Below, piece after piece: positions 32,227 to 42,838 of a stretch of DNA of 64,000 nt. Below the pieces are notes generated by a model. It was not told the DNA's origin. It worked only from the letters and a program-made list of their open reading frames with translations, and ran no database searches. Numbering within the stretch: position 1 is the stretch's first letter; each line of letters opens with the position of its first letter. A program made the position numbers and the translations under genes. Source of the DNA: Charina bottae (taxonomy: Eukaryota; Chordata; Lepidosauria; Squamata; Charinaidae); the NCBI GenBank assembly GCA_023362775.1, contig JALMGJ010000018.1, positions 1-64,000 on the forward strand, given 5' to 3'.

Positions 32227-32498
32227 TATGTCTATGAAGGTTCTCAGTCATCCAGGTGGAATTGTCTGTAGCTTGAATCATGTCAACTGGATTTCTATTT
32301 TCTTAGTGGAAACGTTTCGCTCCTTATCCAAGGAGCTTCTTCAGTCTGAGCAAAGTTGGTAAGGGAATCCTAAATATGTTCCTAGGTAGCTGTGTGACCT
32401 TACACCTGGGGCTAGGTCATGGTTAAGCTCCTTGGATAAGGAGCGAAACGTTTCCACGAAGAAAATAGAAATCCAGTTGACATGATTCAAGCTACAGA
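32227..32498. mobile_element. Penelope-like fold-back element, copy 1
   Basis: A 272-bp inverted-repeat unit inside the L1, bounded by a 13-bp target duplication AAATATGTTGAAA (32,214-32,226 and 32,499-32,511). Arms of about 100 bp (left 32,229-32,350; right about 32,427-32,498) share GAAACGTTTCGCTCCTTATC and its complement. The left arm runs about 33 bases further out than the right, exactly as in copy 2 at 44.0 kb. The hammerhead-like core supports a Penelope-type origin. Confidence 0.75.
32300..32352 (-). ncRNA. Hammerhead-like motif in fold-back copy 1
   Basis: Minus strand: CTGAAGA (32,344 to 32,338), a perfect 7-bp stem II GCTCCTT/AAGGAGC with a GGAT loop, then GAAA (32,318 to 32,315) and CGTT. 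Stem I is only partial (GAG/CTC plus an A/T run). The right arm keeps stem II and GAAAC but lost the CTGAAGA box at the junction. Confidence 0.5.
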
Positions 32499-33160
32499 AA
32501 ATATGTTGAAACTTTTAGAAATGTTTGAACTGGATGTTATTAGATAGCTTAAATTTTCTTTAAGCTTGTGGGGCAAAATTAAATTATCCCTTATGGGCTA
32601 AGCTGGAAAGTTATTATCTATTTCCTTTGTGATCATGGCAAGTCCTTGGAACAACATATAGCAGAAAAGTATGAGTGGTGAGATTTTTTTTGGTTATAAT
32701 TGGATGTAAATTGAGTTTTGATAATGAGACTAATGAATATTTAACTCTTTGGAAAAAATCTATTTTGAAAATTGGTGGTAAATCATTTTATTGGAAAGCT
32801 TGGGTGGAAGCTGGGATCATGACTTTAAATCAACTATTAATTTTAAGGATTTTTCCCAACTTCAAATTGAATTTGGTCTTCCCAATTCACAACAGTGGAG
32901 GTGTCTTCAACTTAGGCATGTTCTAACAGATCAATATGGACCAGATGCCTTGGCTCCCTCAAAGGCACCTGAGTTGCTTTCTTACTTGATGGAATCCATT
33001 ACAGAATTAAAACCTTCAGCAGAACAATAAATTGAACAAAAAAAGGCAAAAATACACGCAAAATATTCTAAATGATATAAAGATAAAAGAGGAACAAGGC
33101 AGTGATGCCTACTTTCCCCTTGTTATTCATTCTGAGTCTTGAAGCTTTGGATAGAGACAT

Positions 33161-34976
33161 AAGAAAAGATGAGAGAAGATGCCTCCAGCATCTTCCTATA
33201 TCCCTGGTGCCCAATGTAAGTGCCTGCTTGCTTTAGCTGGGCAGCTGGGATGACCTTTGCACCTTGGGTGACCCTGCTGGAAATATATACTCCAGGCATT
33301 CTTTGCTCATCCCTTCCTGGAACACCCCCCCCTCCACAATGAGGCAGTACAGCAGGACTTGGGGTGGGGGTGAGCGTCAGATTGTAGCAGCAATTTCCTA
33401 GGGAGAACAAACTGTCCAAAGGCATTGTCCCAGGGCAGTTTCTGAACCCTCAGCCACTTTCTCTTGCTAGAGTTGCATCTCAACATGTTTCTCCCCATTT
33501 AGACCCTTACAGATCCAAGGTACTGAGGCGAGATTTCCACCACATCATTGGGACACCCTGGGGTAAATATGTATACCTGAGTATCATCAGCATATATACG
33601 ATACCAGACCACAAACTACTGGATGACCTCCCCCAGTGGCTTCATGGAAATGTTGAATAAGATGAGACAGAGGGTCAAGACCCAAGAAACTCCATACAGG
33701 AGTGTCTGAGGGCTCGACCTCTCCTCCCACATGCATCTCCATTGGAGTCACTCCCTGATGAACACTGCCCCCAATTTGCAACTTTCACAGGCAGTCCAGA
33801 AGGATACCATGGTATTGAAGGGCAGGGAATGAGCCTAAAACAGAAATGTCAGTGAAGATACATGAAATTCCTGAATTATTGAAAAGTATTAATGCAGTAC
33901 CGGTCAATCAGGAAATCTCAGATTTGGGGATTATTAGAAAAGGCATAATTTCTGCAGAATTCCGGCTGCTCCATCAGAGGATTTTCAGATTGGGAAAGGG
34001 GCACTTGAGATATAAGAGTGAGTCTAAAATGATTTGTGGTTTGTGGCTAGAAAGAGAAAATGTGTCTGCTTTCCTAATGTAGCCAAATGTTGAGAAAGAC
34101 TGGATCACTGGAATGTCAGATCTCCAGTGAAAATGCTCATAGTTATTTAAAAACTGTCAAAGGAATTCACTGCTGCTGGAGGCAGCGAGAGGCAGAAGCA
34201 CTGGAAGCTTTTGAAAAGAGTTAGACACTGTCATGGAGAAAGAGGAATGTTGAATGGCAGTGAGCCAGGACAGCTTTCCATGTCCAAAATATCACACACA
34301 ATTCAGGGTGGGAGATAATTGGCTGACCACTGTTGGAAACAGAATAGTGGGCAAAACAGCCCCTTTGTTCTAATACAGCAGTCTGCATTTCTTTAATGTC
34401 CTGAAACCTCAAGTTACCTAACTTTTTTTTGCACCCGCTGGAGTTGCAATCAACAACTGGTATGACTAAAGACCAAAATCTGTAAGTGAAAGAAATTAGT
34501 TAGGAGAACTAGAGACTCTTTTCTTGTCTCTGTGGTCACACCTGTTCCCTTAAACGGCACCGGTCCAGCAAAGCTCTTAGGCACATGCTTAAGTTTCAGC
34601 CTGTGAGAAAACCCACTGGCTTTAAAATGGGAAAGAGATTTTTCTGGGAAGTCCTGAGGTTTTGTGATGTCTCAGATGAATGAAACATCTGTCTCTCATT
34701 TACAAGCCTGGCCGGACACTTTTGCTGAAGGGTACAATGGATGACCTCATATAGCAGACCACAGTGGGTTTGATGGAGAAACATCCCAGTTGTGGGACCC
34801 AGCTGAAGGGCCCTGAGGAGGATCCTAGTTGGAGCAGTGAGTGATTTTCAGAATGTGACACTTTTGATTTTGATTGTGCCTTATCTTCATGATAACCACC
34901 CAAACTCTGGTGACAGGGGCTGGATAAAAGACTCTAATAAATGAAATATATAAAAACAGCACAGAATGGCATAGAT
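33161..34976. other. Intergenic; one LINE fragment
   Basis: No gene is supported. Apart from the LINE fragment at 33,545-33,800, the frames are short and of unknown origin, including 78 codons at 33,846-34,082 and several around 34.6-34.9 kb. Confidence 0.4.
33545..33800 (-). pseudogene. CR1/L2/L3 LINE RT fragment, decayed
   Basis: The minus strand matches the YADDTQLY to AFDT part of the LINE at 57.2-57.5 kb (on the plus strand: TATACCTGAGTATCATCAGC, then CAGTGGCTTCATGGAAATGT), with many changes. Confidence 0.65.
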
Positions 34977-35345
34977 CAGGGCTTTCCAAAGTTTTCCCGC
35001 AGCGACACAGCATCAGCGGCGCACAAGAAAACCCGGAAGTGCCGCCGCTACAGCGGTGCGCAAAAACCTGGAAGCAGCGCTGCTGTGGCGCGCAAAAACC
35101 CAGAAGCGCCGCGGCTTTCAGTTTTTGCGTGCCGCTGCCACTGCGGCACTTTCGGATTTTCACACACTGCAGCGGTGGCAGCAGCGGTGTCCTTGTGTGC
35201 CATGCGAAAACCCGGAAGCGCTGATGGCCCGCTGCCCCCGTGTGTGCGGCCGTGTGCCATCAGCGCTTCCGGGTTTTGATGCGACACACCTGGGCCCCGC
35301 AGGCAACACACTTTTGTGTTGTGACACACAGTTTGGAAAGCTGTG
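34977..35345. mobile_element. Non-autonomous hAT element with 8-bp target duplication
   Basis: 369 bp flanked by GCATAGAT on both sides (34,969-34,976 and 35,346-35,353). The ends are inverted repeats: CAGGGCTTTCCAAA at the left, TTTGGAAAGCTGTG at the right. The interior is GC- and CpG-rich and repeats an AAAACCCGGAAGCGC motif several times in both directions, including a perfect 22-bp inverted repeat (35,207-35,228 and 35,256-35,277). An 8-bp duplication and CAG-type ends are hallmarks of hAT transposons. It encodes nothing credible. Confidence 0.88.
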
Positions 35346-35444
35346 GCATAGATAGTGATTGGCAGTGGCATATTTAGGGACATGAGTGTCAGTATTTCTT
35401 TTGCCTTATGTGTTGTGCATCCAGTACCCTTAATTTTGAAAAAA

Positions 35445-35830
35445 AAAATCAATAGAAGAGAATATACATAGCTCAGGGTTGAACTGTGGAGTCCTTGGTG
35501 CTCTCTGAGCTTGGTTATTTGCTTGTAGACATTTCATTACCCAACTAGGTAATATAATCAGTGCGAGGGAGTGTGGGGTTTGCTCCCTGTTTATATACAG
35601 TAGCTTGCCCTGCCAGTGTTGGTGGGGGTGTGGTTTTCTCCTTGGTAGTTCCTTGTACTGTTTTTCTGCTTGTTTGTCTGGTGTTAATCCCTGCCTATCT
35701 CGGTGTTGGCTGCTGGCGAGGATGTGCTCTGGTCTTTTGTTTCCTTCTTAGCTTTTTTATTGTCTCTTTTGAATGTGTGTAAATATGATTTATTTCTATG
35801 TGTATTGATAGCTGATATCAATATGCTGAT
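35445..35830 (-). mobile_element. Penelope-like element 3' tail, diverged copy
   Basis: Related to the 19.1-19.5 kb arm: AGCTCAGGGTTGAACTGTGG, GTAGACATTTCATTACCC and GCCCTGCCAGTGTTGGTGGG on the plus strand. The hammerhead stem II (ATTACC/GGTAAT) and GAAA are kept, but the core box reads CTGATTA, so this copy should not cleave. Confidence 0.65.
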
Positions 35831-35879
35831 ATCAATATGATATCAGCCACCAGTAGATCAATATGATCTCAGTGTCTTA

Positions 35880-36030
35880 GAAGGGACCCTCCCTTGTTTT
35901 GGAGAGAGTAAAAGTAAGGGATGGGAGGGGTACTTTCAGACTTGCAAGATGCTGTTAATGTAAACTTACAATAAAGATAGTGCTAGTACTCCTGGTTGTG
36001 CTTGTTGTCTGGACTAACTTACAAGGCTAA
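35880..36030 (+). repeat. LTR-like dispersed repeat end
   Basis: Shares GGGACCCTCCCT, a TTTCAGACTTGCAAGATGCT stretch, ACAATAAAG and TTGTCTGGACTA with 5.4-5.58 kb. Read as an R-U5-like LTR end; no partner LTR found. Confidence 0.4.
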
Positions 36031-36049
36031 CAGCAGCAGGGACACGTAC

Positions 36050-36331
36050 ACATACTGCAACACACTCATCACTGCCCATGCTGCTGCATTCTGGACCAAC
36101 CGTAGCTTCCAAATGGTCTTCAAGGCAGCCCCATGTAGAGCATATTACAGTAATCCAATCAGGAGGTAACCAGAATGTGAGTGACTGACTGAAGCCCCTC
36201 CTGGTCCTGGAATGAGTGCAACTGGTACATAAGGTGGAGGTACAAAAAGGCCCTTATAGGGTCTTCACCCAGCAGCTTCATGTAGATGTTAAATAGGAGT
36301 GGAGAGAATACCGAACCCTGCGGAACCCACT
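36050..36331 (-). pseudogene. CR1/L2/L3 LINE fragment, before insertion
   Basis: The minus strand corresponds to the LINE RT region from the C-terminal TCTGGACCAACCGTAGCTTC (plus-strand form) back to the PQGSVLSPLL motif (TTAAATAGGAGTGGAGAGAA). It is interrupted at about 36,331 by unrelated DNA. Confidence 0.65.
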
Positions 36332-37455
36332 GATATAACCCTCAGTGTCAGAATTCCCAATCAAGGAATCCCTCAGGCAATTACTCTAAAGGATTCATTT
36401 ATTCAGGATCAGTACACTTCAGGTGAGGAGAAGCCTCGAATAAGGATTTTCGCGCCCTCTGACATCACCCAGAGTCCAGCCATAACAATTCAGTTCCCAG
36501 TCCAAGCATCCCCCCTCCCGACAGAATGTCTGTTGGAAGAGCAGGTGCTTATCACAGTCCTCGCCAAGCGATGCAAAAATGCCAAGAGGGAGGCTTCTTG
36601 AAGCAAAGAAGTGCAGACCAGCAACCTACACATGTACAACAGTCAGGGAAGCATGGCAGACGAACATGCGAGGCTGACACCCACATAATAAGGGTCGAAG
36701 GCGGGACCTCTCACTCCCAATTAACTGTTAGAGTTCTTGTGTTGCCCTGGCGAATTATTCCTATACAAAACAAAGCAAAGCCTTCTCATGGTGACGTGAA
36801 GTGCAGGTGCAAGATAACAACTATCACGTGTGTATTGTTTTGACTAGATTGCATGGGAACAAGGTCTCCTGATATCCTTCCGTGGGAAGCCTTCCTCAAG
36901 CCCCCCCTGAGCAAGGAGGGGCGGAACTCAGTGCGTAGATGCAGCACTGCTAACCAATAGCAGCACATGCTGTGTGCTTTGAGGCCTAGTGTGTGTAACA
37001 GCTAACTTCCAGCCAATCAGAATGCTAGAAGAACTGAATATACAACCATGCAAAATGGTGTTCTATGTCTTCTTGATTTCTAGTGTCTTCTAGCCATGTA
37101 GTTCTTCACGTGTTCACTTCCCGTGGACTGGGCAGAGTGAGCTATGCCTGGCTTTGGGTATAGGCCATGGCAGGACCTCTGGCCCTGGGATCAATACACG
37201 GAACTCTGCTTATAAGTTTGTATTGTTTTTCCTTTTACAATGATGTATCCTGTATATTCATCTTTTTCATATTTGCGATAATGTGATTGTATCTGCATTA
37301 TTGCCCTATGCTAAACTATGAGTTCCCCGTTGGGGGAGATGGGCGGTTATATAAATTTAATTAAATAAATAAATTAATTAAATTAAACAGTAAACACTGT
37401 TGGCCCTAAGAAGCTGCATTCTTGTCTGTTTATTCTCAAGCCTCGGTTTTTCCCC
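36332..37455. mobile_element. About 1.1-kb insertion into a LINE, unidentified
   Basis: The LINE sequence stops at about 36,331 and its upstream part resumes at about 37,456, so this stretch is an insertion. It begins near TGATATAACCCTCAGTGTCA, has AATAAA-type signals on the minus strand near 36,400, and contains a LINE 3' tail at 37,318-37,390 (GAGATGGGCGGTTATATAAA). Near-matching ATATAACCC and ATATACCCC at its edges may be a target duplication. It could be an LTR-type unit or a composite. Confidence 0.4.
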
Positions 37456-37650
37456 TTTAAGCCAGCATATACCCCATCATTAACACCAACTGGTACTGGC
37501 CCCGCAGAAAGGAGATGAACCAGAACAATACTGTGCTGCCCACTTCCAGCCCACGGAGCCAATCCAGAAAGTTACCATGGTCAATGGTATCAAAGGCCAA
37601 CAAGAGGTCAATATCGGGCCCTGCCCAAGAACGATGACAAATCAATCCAG
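37456..37650 (-). pseudogene. CR1/L2/L3 LINE fragment, after insertion
   Basis: Continues the copy at 36.05-36.33 kb: ATTAACACCAACTGGTACTG, then GGTATCAAAGGCCAACAAGA on the plus strand, the complement of the AFDTVDH region. Confidence 0.65.
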
Positions 37651-38639
37651 CCAAACTTCCTTACACCATACAGACAGAATCTTGCCAGACTAATGATGCA
37701 TTGGGATCGCAGCTCCCAGATTTCAGAAGCCTCTGCTGGATGGGGAGAATTCTAGGAGTTGCCGCCCCCATTCCTCTGGTAGGCACCAGGGAGGGGAAGA
37801 CTGGTGGTCTAAACTTTGCAGAAAGATCTGTTGAGTCCTTCTCAGAATGATGCCCAAGGGAGTTCCCAGAAGGTTTCAGTGGGAAAGGCAGACAGAAATG
37901 AATAGTTTCAGAACCTCTCCATGTGGGGAGAATGTCATATTAGAATGACTTTGCAATTCCACCTTTCATGATTATGTGCAATAAAGTTTACTGTCTGTGG
38001 TAAAACTGTAAAAAGGCAAAGGAAATGTTCTAATTTTCTATGTCATTTGCATTCAGGAGGGGAAAATAATCTTGAATTTATTGTGAAATACATCTATAGC
38101 CAGACAAAACTTTTTTTCTGTCTGCCTTTAGTACTTATATAGAACTTATCATTAGAATCCACTCTTGCAAGACAGAAATCCCTAGAGGTATATACTGGAA
38201 GGTCTAGTATAAATTTTCAGCTCAGGGAAATGAAATGTTTTGGATTCTCTATATTTTGATCATCAAAATCTGTTTTTTTTGTTAGTTTATTTAAGTAATT
38301 AAATTCCTATCGGTCTTTTGCAATGTCTTTAAACTAAAAGGAACTTACTGAATGGAAAATGAGAACAAGGAAATGTAAATCAAAGAGATATACAGCATAG
38401 TTTTCCATTGCTTCTAAATTTAAATTCTTTCCATCCAATTTTTTTTTATTTTAAAAGAAATTTGCACATTTTTAAAGCTGGATGCAAATAGTATTTTGAA
38501 TTATCTACTATATTTGTAGACAGTGAAATTGGGTGGACATTGCCCCAAATTTCTTCAGGACAAAGAAAAACTGCAACCATTTCTGAAGGAGATGATTCCT
38601 TCTTAGCGGTGACTATAAAATTACTGCTGAACAAGCCTC
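37651..38639. other. No gene seen
   Basis: AT-leaning unique-looking sequence with short frames. Confidence 0.4.
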
Positions 38640-39000
38640 CTGAGAGGTCTCCCCTTGGAATTGGATGGAAGTGGGGGAGGACAGGGCTGTTGCAAAGGGA
38701 TGAGTGATGGACACCAAAACATCCAGTAGAAGAAACTTCCTCTCTCCAGACATCTGTTTGCCCATGCTTTCTAATCTGGAAAGCAGGAATTCCCTCCTTC
38801 TGAGAAGTCTCCCCTTGGGGTTGGATGGAAGTGGGAGAAGTCAGACAGGCCACCGGGGAGGATTCTGCAACACATCCCGCTGTCCCCTTTCAGCCTCTCT
38901 AGCTGCCCACAAAATGAACACTTTCGTGGGTCAAATTCCCTCTGGATTTCTTCCCTTTGAATTAAATGGAAGTGGGAGAAACCATGGAGGCTGTAGGTTA
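38640..39000. repeat. Three diverged copies of a roughly 150-bp unit
   Basis: The phrase TCTCCCCTTGG...TTGGATGGAAGTGGGAGAA recurs at about 38,650, 38,810 and 38,950, spaced about 160 and 141 bp. In the minus strand it gives a recurring HFHPxPRGD peptide. Alternatively it is chance similarity of an old repeat. Confidence 0.35.
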
Positions 39001-40084
39001 CAATGAAAGACAGGACTGTCACATATACCGACCCCCTGGCCACCCCATCACTAAATAAATGCAGGAGAATTCAGTGGTTAAAAAGGAGGAGCCAGTCAGA
39101 GAAAAGATGAGGTACTAATTCAGTTTCACCAATGCTTTGGATACAACACAAGGCTTTGGTGGGTGCTGTCCCACCCCTCCGAGGATCTGCTTTTGTCGGG
39201 GCGAGCGGATGGAGCAGCCTGCTTCTTCTCCTAGACACCAGTGATCCTTAGGCTGTATAGTAAATAGACACTCACACAGAGATTATATAAAATAGCCTAT
39301 TTACTTATATACATACGTATTTACAGATCACTTCCACAGGTAACAAATGATAAACCAACGATACAGCATACACGAGGTAGAAATGAGAATAAATGAGAAA
39401 TGAGAAGAACGAATACAGGACATCTCTGTATTTATATATAAACTGACCAATCACCTTATAGGTCACTCTCATTATCCACCACACCCAACTTAACTCTAAG
39501 CACCTGTTGTATGAGTCACACACTGACACATCATCCCTACAACAATGGCTGCTAATTGGCTGACTGTGCAGAATATTTCCCCTCTCACCTAAATATCAAG
39601 CCTCTCAGTATAAGTTATACCTAGCTGTAAATTCCTGGGTATATCAAACCCCAACAGCTTTCCATGGGGAATTGCTGTCATAGCATTCTTCTTGCAATGC
39701 AGCTGAAACAAGGGTGGCAGAGGAACGAGGCTGCTGCTGCTGCTGGGAGAAAGGAGCAGGGCAGGTGAAGGAGACGGTTCTTCTCTACCTCCTCTCCTCC
39801 TCACCCCTTTGCTGCCCCTCCCCGTACCTCCATACTTGCTGAAGAGCACTGTTGCCAGCCCTGACAGGAGCAACAGCAGATTTGTACACAGTAGTGCTAG
39901 TACTCATAGTTGGTGCTTCTTGCCTGGACTATCTCTAAGGGCTGGTGCTCTGTCTCCGTGTGACACAGAATGTTCTTCTGTTTTCTGCTGGAACTCCTGC
40001 CTTTCTTACAGGATCACCTGGATCTGCCTTGCTTGAGCCTGCCTCAGCAGCAGACTGGCCCCGATTGGCACTGACCATACTATT
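39001..40084. other. Intergenic; LTR-like scrap at the end
   Basis: No gene seen. At 39,885-39,945 the sequence ACAGTAGTGCTAGTACTCAT and the following TTGCCTGGACTAT resemble the LTR-like repeats at 5.5 and 35.97 kb. Confidence 0.4.
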
Positions 40085-40480
40085 CTGGAATTTCAGGTAG
40101 CAGGGGGGGAGAAACTGCAAACAGTCAGACTTCAATATTAGACTTCAGAAGAGCAGGCTCTGATGGACTCAGACAGATAGTAGGAAGGATCCAATGGCTT
40201 GATATCCAAGAGAAGAAAAATGTCCAAGAAGGCTGGGAGCTTCTGTGAAATGAGATACTGGAGGCAATTCCCAAACAATTTCTACAAAAAGGAAGAATGG
40301 GAAACGCCTAAAGAGGCCAAACTGATCCACACAGAACTTTACAAATTACTTAAAAGAAACAAAGGAAATGTACAAGAAATGGAAAGAGGGGAATATATCC
40401 AAAGAACAATACAAAGCAGTTTGCAAAAACTGCATGTATAGCATGAGAAAAATTAAAGCTCAGTACAAGCAATGCATACC

Positions 40481-40512
<32 letters not shown>

Positions 40513-41833
40513 AGGGTTTTTCAGATATGTCAGAAGGAAAAGGAGAGTCAAGGAGACAGTAGGTCTATTGCAGAGAGTATGGTGAAATGGTTAAGGAGGA
40601 TTTTAGAAGGCAGATCTTATCTCTCAACTGTTTTGCATCTGTTTTCTCTCAGAAGGTGAACGAACCCTGGTTGGCCTTCACTGTGCCACTGGGGGCGGGA
40701 GGAAGTGAACTGAAGCTCATGATAAGCAAAGAGCAAATGAGGGAATTCCTAGCCAATGAATTACACTCTAGATTATTGAAGGAACTAGCAGAGATAATTG
40801 CAGAACCACTCTCTGAGATTTCTCTTTGAGAAATCCTGGAGAACAGGTAAGGTCCCAGAAGCCTGGAGGAGGACCAAGGTGGTTCCTATTTTCAAAAATG
40901 GGCAGAAGTAGGACCCAGGAAAGCTTGACATTGGTACTAGGCAAGGTCTTGAACAATTGACCAGACACCATGTCTGTGAGCCCCCCGATAGGAATTCATT
41001 GATTAAAAAGAGCCAACATGGATTTATGCCAAACAAGTCATTGCAAGACTACCTTGATCTCCTTTTATGAGTTGCTAGCCTGGTTCATCGAGGAAATGCC
41101 ATGCATACAGTATATCTGGACTTTTGACAGCAAGGCTTTTGACAAAGTTTCTCATAGCTTCCTTATTAACAAAATGAGGGTTTGACAACTCAGCCATTAG
41201 GTGGATCCACAGTTGGTTCAAGGTTCATACTCAAAGAGCAGTTATAAACGGTGTCAAAACTACCTGGAGAGACATCTCGAGTGGGGTGCCCCAGGGCTCT
41301 GTTCTGGGCTGAATGCTGTTCCACGTTTTTATAAATGATATGGATGAGGGAGTTGAGGGAATGCTTGCCAAATTTGCAGGCAATACAAAGCTAGGAGAGG
41401 TAGCTGAAACTTGAGAGGAAATAGAAAAAAATCAAAAGATTTGGGCTGGAACAGTGGGTGGAAACAAATAGAGTGAAAATTAACAGGGAGAAAGGTAAAG
41501 TCATGCATCTAGGTTAGAAAAACAAAAGAATCATGTACAGAGTGGGGAAACTATGGCTCAAGAGCAGCACATATGAGAGGGATTTGGGTGTACTAGTGGA
41601 TCACAACCTCAACATGTCCCAACAGTGTAATGCAGCTGCAAAGAAGGACCAACAACATCTTGAGGAGCATCAAGAGGATCGTAGACTCCAGATTGCAGGA
41701 AGTAACCATCCCTCTCTACTCTACCTTGGTCAGGCCTCACTTGGAGTACCGTGTTCAGTTCTGCACACCCGTTTGAAAAAGACAACAATGAACTGGAGCA
41801 AGTCCAGAGAAGGGGTACTAAGATGGAGAAAGT
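40085..41833 (+). pseudogene. CR1 LINE ORF2, decayed
   Basis: In consecutive broken frames the plus strand reads like classic CR1 RT: SKEQMREFLANELHS, SQHGFMPNKS, a YLDF(x)KAFDKV-like stretch, then GVPQGS-like sequence near 41,285, GVLVDHNLNMSQQCNAAAKK and finally a LERVQRRATKM-like end. This family differs from the 56-58 kb LINE. Many stops and shifts; a (CAA)n run sits at 40,480-40,512. The 3' end is lost where 28S rRNA sequence begins. Confidence 0.75.
40480..40512. repeat. (CAA)n microsatellite
   Basis: About eleven CAA units inside the CR1 copy. Confidence 0.95.
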
Positions 41834-42082
41834 GCTGTGTTCATACTGAAAATCAAGATCAAGCGAGCTTTTGCCCTTCTGCTCCGTGGGAGGTTTTTGT
41901 CCTCCTTGAGCTTGCCTTGGGACACCTGCATTATGGTTTGACAGGTGTACCGCCCCAGTCGAACTCCCCACCTGACGCCGTCCCTGGAGCAGGTTGTGCG
42001 TGGCCCGCATCAGGCACTTGGAGCCAGAAGCAAGAGCCCCTCGGCGCTCCCCCCCCCCGCCTCACCGGGTAAGTGAAAAAAT
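41834..42082 (-). rRNA. 28S rRNA fragment (pseudogene)
   Basis: The minus strand matches a conserved part of 28S rRNA. Plus-strand landmarks are AAGCGAGCTTTTGCCC, CTGCTCCGTGGGAGG, GGTTTGACAGGTGTACCGCC, AACTCCCCACCTGACG and CGCCTCACCGGGTAAGTG, in the order of the reverse complement of the domain around the RNA's GGTGTCC...GAGGAC region. About 250 bp are present, with most differences being C-to-T or G-to-A at CpG. It has no flanking rDNA, poly(A) or clear target duplication, and abuts the truncated CR1. It is a pseudogene fragment, not a working rRNA gene. Confidence 0.88.
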
Positions 42083-42371
42083 GAATTCTATTTACTGAAG
42101 TCATTTTAAGCCATTTTGTTTCTATTCCAGACACAGCATCTTGATTCAGCTTCCAGTAATTCCAGTGTTGCTGTATGAATTTCCAGAACAGAACTTCCTT
42201 CTCTCCTCCCCAGCTGTTCCAAAAGCAAGTTTTCCACCATGCCACCCACACCATTGGGGTTTTCCAATGCAGGAGCACTTTGAAAGGATTTTGAGGTTTT
42301 TCAATGTGTCCATTTACGTTTTTTTGAAGATCTTCCTATAGCCTCACTCCTAAAAGCAGCTTCTTGAAAAG

Positions 42372-42418
<47 letters not shown>

Positions 42419-42510
42419 AAAATAGCAAGTAAATATATCAAATATACACAGACAAGTACCAGGTTTGGGGTGGGTGGAAATGCTAGGAAGTTATATTTTG
42501 GGCCATGACG
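42083..42510. other. No gene; (GT)n run
   Basis: Unassigned sequence with a pure GT repeat at 42,377-42,417. Confidence 0.5.
42377..42417. repeat. (GT)n microsatellite
   Basis: About 20 GT units. Confidence 0.95.
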
Positions 42511-42838
42511 TAAAGGTAATGGTAAAGGTTCCCCCACACAGTCGTGTCCGACTCTAGGGGCCAGTGCTCATCTCCGTTTGTTAGCCAAAGAGCCAGCGCT
42601 GTGACGTTTCCACGGTCATGTGGCTGGCATGATGCACGCGGAACGCTGTTACCATCCCACCAAAGTGGTACCTATTCATCTACTTGCATTTGCATGCTTT
42701 CGAATTGCTAGGTTGGCAAGAGCTGGGGCGAGTGCGGGAGCTCACTCCGTCACGCAGGACTAGGTATTCGAACCTCCAAACTTGCAATCTTCCGGTTGAC
42801 AAGCCTGGCATCTTACCCACTGAGCCATCGCGCCCCCA
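42511..42838 (-). mobile_element. BovB-tailed tRNA-SINE (Sauria-SINE-like)
   Basis: Minus-strand copy with head TGGCTCAGTGGGTAAGATGC, box B GGTTCGAATACC and tail GAGTCGGACACGACTG before ACCTTTACC. A short deletion near 42,600 (AGCGCTGTGACG) sets it apart from the 26.6 kb copy. Confidence 0.85.

Larger units (their letters stand above)
32112..33160 (+). pseudogene. L1 LINE ORF2, continuation after BovB
   Basis: It resumes the L1 frame after the duplicated AATATATCAAT: STHYIKYLGLYIPK, then, beyond the Penelope fold-back (32,227-32,498), FYWKAWVEAGIMTLNQLL and SQLQIEFGLPNSQQWRCLQL, typical of the L1 ORF2 C-terminal region. At 33,085-33,160 a separate piece reads LLSPLLFILSLEALDRDI, an earlier RT motif, so a second L1 fragment abuts. 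Frames are broken throughout. Confidence 0.65.
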
